Shown one piece after another: positions 48,501 to 60,500 of a DNA stretch of 64,000 nt. The stretch's first letter is position 1, and the number at the start of each line of letters is the position of its first letter. Source of the stretch: Tanypteryx hageni (taxonomy: Eukaryota; Arthropoda; Insecta; Odonata; Petaluridae); assembly GCA_028673005.1 (NCBI GenBank), contig CM054116.1:64418682-64482681 (forward strand), written 5' to 3'. A program made the translations under genes and the position numbers. The notes beneath the pieces were generated by a model. The model was not told the origin of the DNA and did no database searches. It was given only the letters and a program-made list of their open reading frames with translations.

Positions 48501-51500
48501 TGGAATTATTGAATAATACTATCCTGGAATAAGTGGCGTGGCGCCCCTCCGATTCGGGTTTAATTCGTGGAGTTTATCCCGTGATATTCGAGCGGTGAAT
48601 CGGATACAAACGTATCGATGCCAGTTTCGAACGTACGTGACTGAATTATTCCGGCTTAATGTCACGAGCGGCATAATCTGGTCGATGGTTTGATAGTTGC
48701 GGGAGTGAGGGAGATAGAATTATTCCATGGAGAGTAGGCCGAGTACCCTTCTCCATCAAGATTTGTAGAGTAGACGGAAGGACGGGACGTTTCGTGCAGC
48801 GTCTTCGTCGATAATGGTTTGCGATGTGATCATCTCTCATTCTTATATTTTTTAATTTTGTCTCGGGGAACGCATTCAGGATTAATGTCTGCGATTAATT
48901 CCCTCGCCCCCTCCCCAATGCCTAGCGTCTTCATTTGAGAACGTCTACTTTTGTTCTTCTGATAATGGGGCCTTTGTTTTCAATGTTTCATTAAGGAATG
49001 ACCTTATTTCTAGTCAGTCAAAGATCAACACTTCACTTGTAGTAAACATCCGACTGCCGATATATCGAATAACCGAAATCTTTGTTAACCGGAGTTTTGA
49101 TTAACCAGAATTTTTAAAATTTATAACTTAAAAGTTATTTATGCTGCATAACCTGCGCACGGTATTGGCTTTTCCTATGCCTAATAAAGTTGTTAACAAG
49201 TTTTACGGTATTACCAGATCTTTAAACTTACTTTATGCTATAACATTGAATTAGACTATTAGGTTAAGCGTTGCTTTTACATATTTTCTAAATATTCATT
49301 TTGTCATATCGGTCAACCAGAATATCTCATTAACCGAAATATGCTCGGTCCCGAGACATCCGGCAAATAGAGATTTTACCGTATATATTACATTTTTGGT
49401 ACCTTAAAACCCGATAATAGTTCGGACGTTAATGGGTTAAGGTAGCCGTCGCACTTAAAATAATGATCCGGTCGCGACAGTTTTTCGTTTTTATTTATTC
49501 AGGCATCATTAACGCAACGGAAGTAGCCCTCGTTTTAGCGTGCGTTTTTTTTACAGATTTCCTCTTTAAAGGGTTTGAATAAAATATCTCCGTAAATGTC
49601 ATTATTTTATTTTTTGCACGCCTCGCGTACGGCTTCGAAATTAGCGGCTTCCCTTCATCCTCCCTTCCACACTGCCCACTTCCTGCCACGTATCCACTCA
49701 ACCGCATTCTTGACCGGGTGTGAACAATCGTTTTAATCGCCGAAGAATGGGTTTTGGCGCTATGGAAACGGAAACCCTTATAGAACGCGGCGCCCGCATG
49801 GATGTCAGAAAAAGGAGCGCGCGCGTGCGACTTATTGCTTCCGTTTGCCCGTATTTCCGGGAACTGTTATTTAAAGAGTTTTGATGGTCGGGCGAGGTTA
49901 TCAATCAGCCGTCTCCTTTGTAAGCCTTTTAACATCTCCCTCTCTCCCTCTTCCTTCTCTCTCTCTCTCTCCTCAGGTTTCCGCCTCGGGAAGTAGCTCG
50001 GCGAATAACTAAACGTCTAATGAATAAGTTATTCGCCTCCCTTAAAGGTGGTTAAAAGTGAATTGATTTCCCCTCGAGTTTTTTTTTAGTCTTTCCACGT
50101 GTATAACCGAGGGGCTGTCTTTTCGGAGATCCTCCCGAAAAGGACGGAACGCGCTAACCCTCCCATACCCTTCTCTCTCTTTGGTCATCTTCTTTTCGCT
50201 CACCGAAGTAAAGATTTATTTTTTTCGTTCCCGAGTTTTTTGTTTTTGATTGAAAATTACGTATTTCGCGACTCGAGGCAGAGGGCGTGTAATCATCGGC
50301 TCGTGCCGTCGTGTATAACTTACTTAATTTTTCCTCTATTCTATTATAACCCCACTTTTATTTAGAAAATTTTGTAAATGATATTATACCCTCGCTAAAT
50401 TTTCAAAAATTTTCTTAATATTTTCAAACCATACCTAACCTAACTTAACCCCCCTCCCCAACCCAACCCGGAGGAGGGGGGGAGACGTATAACCCAACCC
50501 AACTCTAACATAAAACCCGTTAATTTAATCGTCCCGGGTAGCCCAGCGTGTCCTGAGCTTAGGAAAGAATGTTGGTTTTATTCCGCGTTGGTTTAGATGC
50601 AGAATAATACTCGCGGAAAATTTCAATATTTAGAATCTCCAAACTTAAAAATGGTATTTCCCATTGAAATTATACGCACCCTCCCCTCTGGGTTGGGTGG
50701 GTAGGTTAGGAATGGTTCTAGGTTTTAATACAAGTTTTGAATTAAATATACAATCGAAAAATATTAAGAAAAATTTCGCTGGGATATAAACAGTACAGTT
50801 TTTTACTACGTTCTTCTTGAAAAAGTCACTCTTCGTAAATTTATTTAATTATTTAAGAACGATCCATAAACAGCCATTAATCCTGACTTCGCGACTTTCA
50901 GTTTTTTTTAAATATCGGGTCGGTTACAATATGCGGACTGAATCGCACCAATGCAGCGTTTTAATGAAATGAATCATTCGGTTCCATACCGACGCCGAGA
51001 GAATTTTTAAAAATGTCTTTTCTGCGGTCATGTCGGAAGATTGAAGTGTTAGCATGTTGGTCGTGATAATTACCCTTAACGGACAAGGAAACGCGAAACG
51101 TTTCGCACGTGCACGCATGCAGCCAGGGGCGGCCCGAGGAATTTTGGCGCCCCGGGCGAGATAGCACTCCGGCGCCCCCCTCCGTTAATGTTTGTTAAGA
51201 TATTTACAGAGTACTGGTTAGTTTACTCATCGCTCTGTAAAAATTATTAATAGTGAAAAATTGCAAGGAATGCGATAAAGATTCAAGCCTTTTCCTCGAT
51301 ATAAATTAATATCCAATATTTATTCACTTGCAAGAAATCCATAGATAAATGATCGCGATAGCGCCTCCAAAACTTTGGCGCCCCGGGCAGCCGCCCGGGT
51401 CGCCCGTAGCTCGGGCCGGCCCTGCATGCAGCAGTTCTTAGAAGTCGACATGAACACCTGCTCTCCCACGAAAAGAATGGTAATCTCATTCCACTCAGGC

Positions 51501-54500
51501 AGCGAAATCATTTGTCTAATGGCGTACAGCGCTTCCCAGTTTTAAATTCGGTGGACGATCAACTGATTTTTTTTGAGAGATTGCGTCAGTTTGTTCCTAA
51601 TTTTTGCCCGAGTGCGTAGATGACTTCCTTTTCTTTCATGGGTTATGGATTGCAAAAGTCGGTAATATGTTCGATTTTAACGATCGAGTCAACCTTGGGT
51701 AACAGTACTCCCGCGAAGCTATTAAAACTTACAGTTCCAGGGAAAGCCCTCGACATTTTTGTGTTCGGTTAGGATTTTTATTTCTCCGTTCCCGGTCGTA
51801 TTATTTCATCCACGACGTCAAGGTTTTCTTCGAAAAGGTTCTGAAGAATCGAGTTTAAAAGCGTGCGCGTTCTTTTCGGTTTCTCGAATTTCACGTTCCA
51901 TTTAAGATTTTCCCTCGAAGCGACACGGAGGAGGAACTTCCAATTTTTCTCGTCGTTCGCAGCTTTGCGCGACGTTTTGCGCACTCTTATTTGGAAACCT
52001 TCAAAAAGCAACCTAAAACCTGTCTCCCACTTTATACGCGCCCCATGCATAGAAATAGTAACGTCACTCGAAAACATTTAAAAAGGAAAGAGGGCGTAGG
52101 GTGTCACTTTCATCGCTTTCCCAGAAGCCATATGTCACCAAAGCGCCCCACCCTTTTTACGTCTCCTCCCTCTCTCTCGTCCTCATCCCCTTTCGACTTC
52201 CATCCCTCCCCTTTGCAGACTTCGCTATCGTTCTCCTCCCTTTCCCCTTCCTAGCGACGAATCTTCGGATTAAACCGTCTCCGGTTCGTCGAATTTAGCC
52301 CATTTAGGCGAGTAATTAAAAGTTTCGTTTTTTATCAGCAAGTTTCCTTGAAAGAAAGAACGTGCTAAGGTGATGATGATCGCTCTGCCCGTCTATCTGT
52401 TGATTGTCCACAGACGGAGGTCTGTGGACAATCAACTTTTTTGTTTTAAGAAATATTGAGAAAATTATTTTGATTAAGAAGCTCTTATCAGTCTTTGAAT
52501 TTTCCACCGATTGGATCTACCCGTTAGTTCGTAGATTTTCCGCTAGGTGGTTTCGAAGTCGGAAAATTCATAATTTTGAAATGGTATTATAGCCAAACAA
52601 CTGAAGCTAGAGGAATGAAGTTTTCACGGATGGGAACGACTAGTATCTACATCCCAACGGTGCGGGTTGCCCATTTTCCAAACAGAGAGGCAGACCAGAA
52701 CTCGGAAAAATTGTAAGAAACTTGCTCCGACATCTTGCTTGTTTAAGAAAAATCTCGGCTTGCGATTGACAATTGACTTTCCGCTTTTTCGTGGGAGAAC
52801 CAGGCCGTACATTTTTTTATGCGACCGTCAGAGCTTCAGGAGTTTCTCGCATCGATACACCTTAATTAACTGCGTTTAAAACTCCCGATCTCTTCGATAC
52901 AGCTCAATGTTAATTATCTTTCTCTCTCGACCTTGGATTCCCCTTCTACCTTTTTAAAAATATCTACGGATCGATTTAGTATCTCCGGTCAATTTAACGA
53001 CGGCGCGATTTCTCTTCCGCCCTCGTCCGGCTCGGTTGTTTTCGCGAAGGACCATCGACAATTCCCCCGGTAAGCTTTCGCATCTTCGAATTCGTCGGAA
53101 GGCAATGAAAAAGCCGTGCGTTTTTTTACAGCGGAGCGCTTGGTCTCCTTTCCACCACCCCTTCCCCCACCACCCCATCACCCCTTCCCCCACCACTCCT
53201 TCCCCCCACCACTCCTTCCCACCATCACCCCTTCCCCCATCACCCCTTCCCACCACCACTCCTTCTCCCACCACTCCTTCCCCCACCATTCCTTCTCTCC
53301 ACCACCCCTTCCCCCCACCACTCCTTCCCCCCACCACTCATTCCCCCACCACTCCTTCCCCCCACCGCTCCTTCCCCCCACCGCTCATTCCCCCACCGCT
53401 CATTCCCCCACCACTCCTTCCCCCCACCGCTCCTTCCCCCCACCACTCATTCCCCCACCACTCATTCCCCCACCACTCCTTCCCCCCACCACTCCTTCCC
53501 CCCACCACTCATTTCCCCACCACTCCTTCCCCCCACCGCTCCTTCCCCCCACCTCTCCTTCCCCCCACCGCTCCTTCCCCCCACCGCTCCTTCCCCCCAC
53601 CGCTCCTTCCCCCCACCGCTCCTTCCCCCCACCGCTCCTTCCCCCCACCGCTCCTTCCCCCCACCGCTCCTTCCCCCCACCGCTCCTTCCCCCCACCACT
53701 CCTTCCCCGTACCTGCGTCATCCGCGGCACTCTCCCGCAGAAATTGGCCGTCTCTCCTTTTCCGCCGTCTCGCCGTTCATCCCTCGCGCAGTGAAAGAAT
53801 CGGGATTCCCGTATGCGCATTAAAAAAACGGTCATTTATTTTTTGGCGACGGCGACTTGGTGTGTACACGCTTATTCCAGCTCTTCTTTTTTTCTCTCTC
53901 CCTCGCCGACACCACCTCGTCCGCGAGGCGTCCTTGCCTCCTTCCCTCCCTGATAAATTGTTCTCCCTTAAAGTTTTTAGCCCCGCGGTGTGGATGGCCG
54001 TGTTATCCCCTTCATTAGCGTCGGTGATGGTAGAAAGCTGCCGCATGGCTCCTGTCGGACGGAAATAGCCCATGTGTTTTTCGGTCGCATGGTGTTAAGG
54101 GGGGGAGGAGGGAAGGGGGCGAGAGATGGTGCGCCGGAGGAGGGGAGGGGAAGAGGAGGAATAGGTCGGCTCAAGTATACCGGAAGCGCGTGTTGAGAGC
54201 GAGTGGTAGGCGTCAGAGGGAGGATGGATCTTGCGGAGGGATGGAGGGAGAGGTGGCGAGGCGAAAGGTGGGAGGGAAGAGGAGATGGTGTCGGTGGTGG
54301 CGAGGGGGAGGGCTGGGAGTGGCCGCGTGACGACGTAGGAGAGCGTAGTTTGGAAGAGGATGGAGGTTGGTGCGGGCGTGTTGGGGAGGGGGTGGTGGGA
54401 GTGGCGGTAGTGTTGGGCGATTGTGCAAACGAGACACACTGTCTCGTCCTCCGGCGTCCCTCTCTTCATTCATTTATTTGTCTCTGGGCGTGGCATGTTT

Positions 54501-57500
54501 ATCAAGTAAATTCTTTTTAATTAGAGGCATTCGGGCTTGTCACGTGTTTGTGGAACACGGGTGATACCGTCAAAAGGATGACCTATGGAGGGAAGGTTCA
54601 AAGGTTCATTTTCTTTGTTTTCGCGTGATGGATTGCTTATTTCGTAATGGAGGAGTTTGGTTTAGCGGGTCGGCTGAGAGTCCGCAGTGTGCCAGTGCGG
54701 TTATGGGTTTATTAAACGATTTTCAAGAATTTTGTTTAATGATTTTCGTAATTCTCGCAATGGTTTTTATGTTTACTCAAGTATTTATTGTTACTTGTAT
54801 GCCTTCGTTTTTTAAAGCGGATATTTTGGCCACTTAAAATAATTTAAATAGTAAAATACGAGCGAAATTAAAGCCTTTTATCATATAAACAACATTTGTA
54901 AATATGAGTTGTGTAAACTATCTTATTACATATGGCTTTTGTTTAATTTATCATTACGAATTTGGATATGCAACTCTAAATCTGATTTGTTTATACATCT
55001 CGATATTTGCGTTTCCAATCAGTAAAACAGTTTTGCATAGAGCGAATTAAAAATGAAAATGTTCAAAATTAGCATGCTTTCACTTTTAACAAAATGGCTT
55101 TTTAGGTCTCTTTTAGAATTAGCTCGTGGTCATTAACTTTTTCAACGCGATCTCATCAGATAAATTGAGATTGGAAAGCGTAATATTATTTGAAAGACGC
55201 AGAGATAATAAAAATCGATAACCGATATTATAATGCAATACTTGGTGGAATTCCATTTTATAAAAATACAAATAAAGTAATATAATAAAATCTACTTTTG
55301 CTTTCTGATTGTGTATGCTATATATCAGTGCGTGTATGATTGTTTCAAAATAATAATTTTGTATGAAATCGCTTATAGATTTCCTTTTATAAAGTTTATT
55401 CAGATTATATGATTATTTAATTTACTTCTCAGAACTTTCATCTCTTAATAAAATCCGAGACAGCACAACTTTGTACAATTTCCGCCGTTTAATATAAAAC
55501 GACTGGTTTCGCGGTGACTTCTGCTTCATCAGGCAATGCAATTCCAGAAATTTATCCCTTCAATGGTGAATTATTTCCGTCTCTTATTCTCGGATCTTAT
55601 ACGCATTTTAAATTGAAATAGTCCTGGCTATTTATTATTATTCTATAAGACTCCTAACTTGGATAAAAGTAGTATTCCGTTATAATTTTCTACGACTATA
55701 AATTAACAGTCGGTCGAGTTGACGTTTCACCCAGCAGATTTTAATTCTAATTGGACTCTTATTTACATTGGATATGGTGATTTTAGTTTTATGTGTTTAG
55801 TTTCGTTTTATTTTAAATGGGTTGGAAGTTTTGTACGCTTTTACACATACACACTTACCTAGGAATATTTCATTGAAAAGCGAAAAAATTGAGGATTTTT
55901 TAAAAAGAAATTACACGTCAAGTATTGATTAGGGTGACAGACGAGGAAATAACGCCTCAGATATGTCAAAAGTAAAATCGAAAATGTAGTAAAATCTATT
56001 CTAGGTTAAAGCATTGATCGCAATTTCACCGGATTGTGTGTAAAAGCGTCTACGACGTCATTACATTAGGCGTTCTTTACCAGCGAAGCGGTTGTAACGG
56101 AACGCCTTATGGGCACGTCGGTCTGTCGTAACTTTCATCTCCTAAACCGATGGACGGATTTTAATTAAATTTAGTACGAGTGATCCTTATTAAAATTTAT
56201 CTTCCAAGTTGTGATTTTTTTTAACTGCATCCGTCAATTAGAACGTCCACTTTATATATGCAATTAAATAAATTTATACTCGTATCTCGTTAAATGGCAT
56301 CCGCAAAGCAACAATTAAATACCACATTTCCTCTTTCTAGCTCTTATGGATTTGAAAATGTATTCGGATATACATTTACCACAAAAAAGTTCGCGATGCC
56401 ACGTAATTACGACTTTAGTTTCGGAGGTAAAATTCGAGAAAATCCCAAGCACAACGTCGCATATTTTGTTTGCATTGGTCGATACGACGATTCCATTGTC
56501 TTAACAAAAAAAAAAACATTTTTCTCTCCCATGCTCTAATATGATCTGTGAAGTGTAGATAAAATTTTTTTTCGGATAGAGGACAACATTTACCACAAAA
56601 AAGTCCGCAAGACCACATAATTAAGACTTATAGTTTCGGAGATAGAAATTCGAGAAAATCCCAAGCACAATATCGCATATTTTGTTTACATCGGTCGCTA
56701 AGACGGTTCTATCAGCAACAAATAAAAATCCATGTTTTTCTCTCCCATGCTCTTACATGATCTGTGAGTTATAGATTACAAAATGTATTCGAATTGAAGA
56801 AAACATCACAAAAAGGTCCGCGGGACCTCATAATGACGACTTATAGTATCGGAGATAAAAATTCGAGATACCGTTTTATGCGCATTTTCCATAAAGAATG
56901 CCTTTGAAATCTCGAGTATACTTTTCAATCTTGTTAACTACTTACGGAATGCATTGCAAACAAAGATTAGTTTGTTAAAAACCTCCGAAATCTCGCGTAG
57001 TTCGCGCAGTATTGTGAAGTGCGGCTGAGTGCGGATCTGTAGTGTTGAGAACAGCCGTGTCGTTGCACTAAAATGCATGCGGAAATTTTGCGTTTAAACT
57101 AAAAATCGGCTTAATCCTAGCAGAAAAAAGGCGCGAAACTTATTCAGTGGAGGAATATGATAGCGGATACGGAGATATTTATCTCTGCGATTGAATGATT
57201 AAGACCAGTGCTCGAATTGGGCGGGAACGCATGGGAACACCGATGCACTTGATGCAAAATGAAGTTAATAGCGTTCCCGTAGTTTAACAAAATCAGATAA
57301 AAATGTTCCGATTAATGGCGTTCGCGTCGTTAAAATTTCCCAATTCGAGCACCGATTCAGACCGTTTTAGCTTTGAGGTTAACTTGATCAAAAAAGTGAA
57401 ATTAAGACTAACTAGAGATGATTGGCCGTGATCAAACGCTTAATTGTATCTTCGATACCGATTATCCGGACGGAATAGTCTTCACAAAAAATCTATCTTA

Positions 57501-60500
57501 AAGCGTCGGGTGCAGACAATGAAATTATTGCTTTTAGTCTGGGCGGAAAATGCCAAAAGACCAATTCTTTAAAAAATGTGTTTTCTACCCTTGATTATTT
57601 GAGAGATTATTTATTCGCGCCGAGATCAAATTATACCGGAATGTGACCTTTCCTTCATGTGTTACGGGAAAATATTATGTTATTCTCCTCTCACTCTTAA
57701 CCTGTTTCCCCATGCTCGGTTTCAACACTTCTACTCGATCTCAGACGTCACTTAGTTTTTTGGTCCGTTCCACCGCTACGCTAGCTGGAGGACTTTTTGT
57801 GTGGTTGGTTGCTATGTATCCGTTTGCACGGGGAAGAGGGTGGAAGGGAGGGATTTCAGCTTTTCTTCGTCGTTGGCTTGTATGGAATATGGCGTGATAA
57901 ACGGGATATTTCTCCCCTTTTTCACGAGAGTCAGCTCTAAAGCCAGCAGGGACTGGAAAACTTGGCAGGTTTTATTTTTATGTCATTTTCTTGTGGTTAT
58001 TATAGAGCGACGGATAAGTGGAGACTGTAGGTTAATAATTATGAATTCTAAAGGAGAACCTTATCTTGAAGTCGCCGTGAAACGAGGTGTTCTATTGAAT
58101 GCTTGTTTCATTTATTCATTTTCTTTGAAAATATTTATTATTTAAACCCAGAATTTTAAAGAATTGATATTCTCTCATTTTTTCATTAATTATGGTCCAC
58201 GTATCACAACAATTCGAGCGAGCGCGTTACTTATATTTTACGTAACCTAAGATCGATTTAATTTCGATAAAATAATTTGCCTGAGAATGGGCGGTGATAA
58301 GAAAATATATTTAAATTCTATTTCGTTTCATTTTTGCACCTTCAGTGAAACTGTTTCTGTCTTTTATTTTTGTTGACATGATATAAAATACTTCCGACAC
58401 TGTGAAAGAGTTGCACTTAATTTATAATTTGAAAGATAGACAATGATTTAAAAATAATAATTTCCTGCTACCTTTAAATGTGGGTGACGCCTTTAAAAGA
58501 TCCTCTCATTCTTTGTTATTTGTAAATAAGATCATAACGTTCTCAGTGATACTTCTCTGATGGATAGTATGTTTGCGATTGGTAAAGTTAAATGTTTTTT
58601 TCCAAAGGCAATCCGTTTTTTCATGATTTGATGCCAATTTGTTTTGAAAACTTGAGTATCCTGAAATTGGCACAGCATTTACCTCCAATGGCCATAAAGA
58701 GGTTAGAAAAACCAGATCCACATTTCAGCTACAAAGCAGCCGTCATCAATGGTAATTTAGCGCTATTAGATTCTTTATTAGAATCTGATTTTTCTTTATT
58801 TTTCATGGCTACTGGAGAGGCATATTGTGACGATTGGATTTTAGCCATCTATATAATTTCCTATTTAATTCTCATTAGTTTCGTCATCCACGTTAATATA
58901 CAACTTTTCTCGAGGTCTTTGTGTAATTGCCTTATTATGAGGCGTGAGCGTAGATAAGACCAATTTGTCCCTTGAATCGTTACCGAACTTCTTCTTAACA
59001 GAAATTCGGCATTTATAATAAAAATACTTTTTCCATGTTAATGTTTGATTCAACGTAAGATGATGTAATTTTTTTGATTATATGAATTGTTTTTTTTTTT
59101 GCTTTCGCCGTTTATTCGAACCTAGACATCCGCACAAAACTAAAAGGCGTAATTTTCGTCAGTGGCTCTCCAGGAATTTCGATATGTATTTTTTTCATTA
59201 GGAGTAATTACGACGCGCTTCTTGGTATTTCCGTCGATGCGGATCCGTCGGCCATATCGAGCAGACGTCCAGTTGTCTGTGGCGTCACTCATTCGTTCGT
59301 CGGACGCATCTCACTAACGTTCGTTTCCGCTTTCGCCTCCCCCTTCTCCGCTCATCACGCAAACACGCATTTGTTTTATATTTCGCTTTCTGGCATATTG
59401 GTGGAGGACCCAGCATTTTACTCACGGTTTGTTTATCGCGACAATCCTATCGCTCGCACGCTTTTCATAAATATGTCGAATTTTTTTTTACTGTAATGAT
59501 GACTCATATCTCAAAAAATGTCGAGCCTGATGATATGCAAACTTTTGATTTGAATTCTTTAGTGATTGTATCACAGCCTTTGGAGCGATCCTGTAAGAGA
59601 TTATGTTGGTAAACCTATTTCGAATGTTCTCAATAATTTAAAAGGGCTTCGAATTATTATGTTATTTGTATATCGGGGGAAGTTATTCCTTAGAAAAAGT
59701 GTCTATTCCCACGAACGATTTTTCTATCTTCAATCGGACGTGCAATGTATCGATTGAGTCATGCGAGATTGTGAGAACTCTTTGTCATCGATCCCGAAGA
59801 GATATCTTGTTCAGTAGAAAGGTCCTTGTTCGCTCGGTAATACAAGGTCGAAGAAGTTTAAGTCTTTGGCCACGTGTTTTCTTTAGTGATAACTAATAGC
59901 AGAGGTTTATGCTACACTCAGTGGAAAAGGAGCCGGTTTCCATGCTTGCTAGTTGTGGGAGTTTGGTGCTACAAAAACGTGATACTTTAATTGAATCAGT
60001 TGGTAAGGTACAGTTTTTTGTATTAAATTTTATGCGCGATGAGTAAATATAGAAAAATGCGATGATATTGTGTATGTGTGTATAGTCTAGCTTCTGCGTA
60101 CATTTAACAAGTATCTTATGCACTTTGTCTTCCCCTTTAATATAGGTGCATCTAATGTCACGTTAATCTCTTCGAGAAATTAATATATGTTGTAATGCAC
60201 TTCAAACTTAATGGTAGATAAATAAATGTCTCAATAATTAATACTTCTTAAAATTGTGTGCAGATTTATTGTTGTTTTTAATAGTCGAGTGAATGACTTT
60301 TCAGTCGGAGATTGCGTTTATTCTTACTTCTTGTATGTTACCTAATGAGTCGCGGAAATATCGGGCCGTTTATAAATTAAGGCACTTAAATAATCTGAAC
60401 ACGTTTAGAAATGTCTTTAAACTCTGCTTTTGGAGCTGTTTAATTAAAATGAGCAAAGTAGCGTATCATACAGTTACTCGCGTTATACTTTAACTTACAC

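Noticed and set aside
50430..50480. Interstitial telomere array
   Set aside because: Only two or three CCTAAC units, degenerate, and mirrored as part of a foldback; not a telomere tract.
53036..53835. ORFs of 252 and 235 codons (+ strand) and several Gly/Trp-rich minus-strand ORFs
   Set aside because: Generated by the 16-bp minisatellite, whose unit is not a multiple of three, so several frames stay open.
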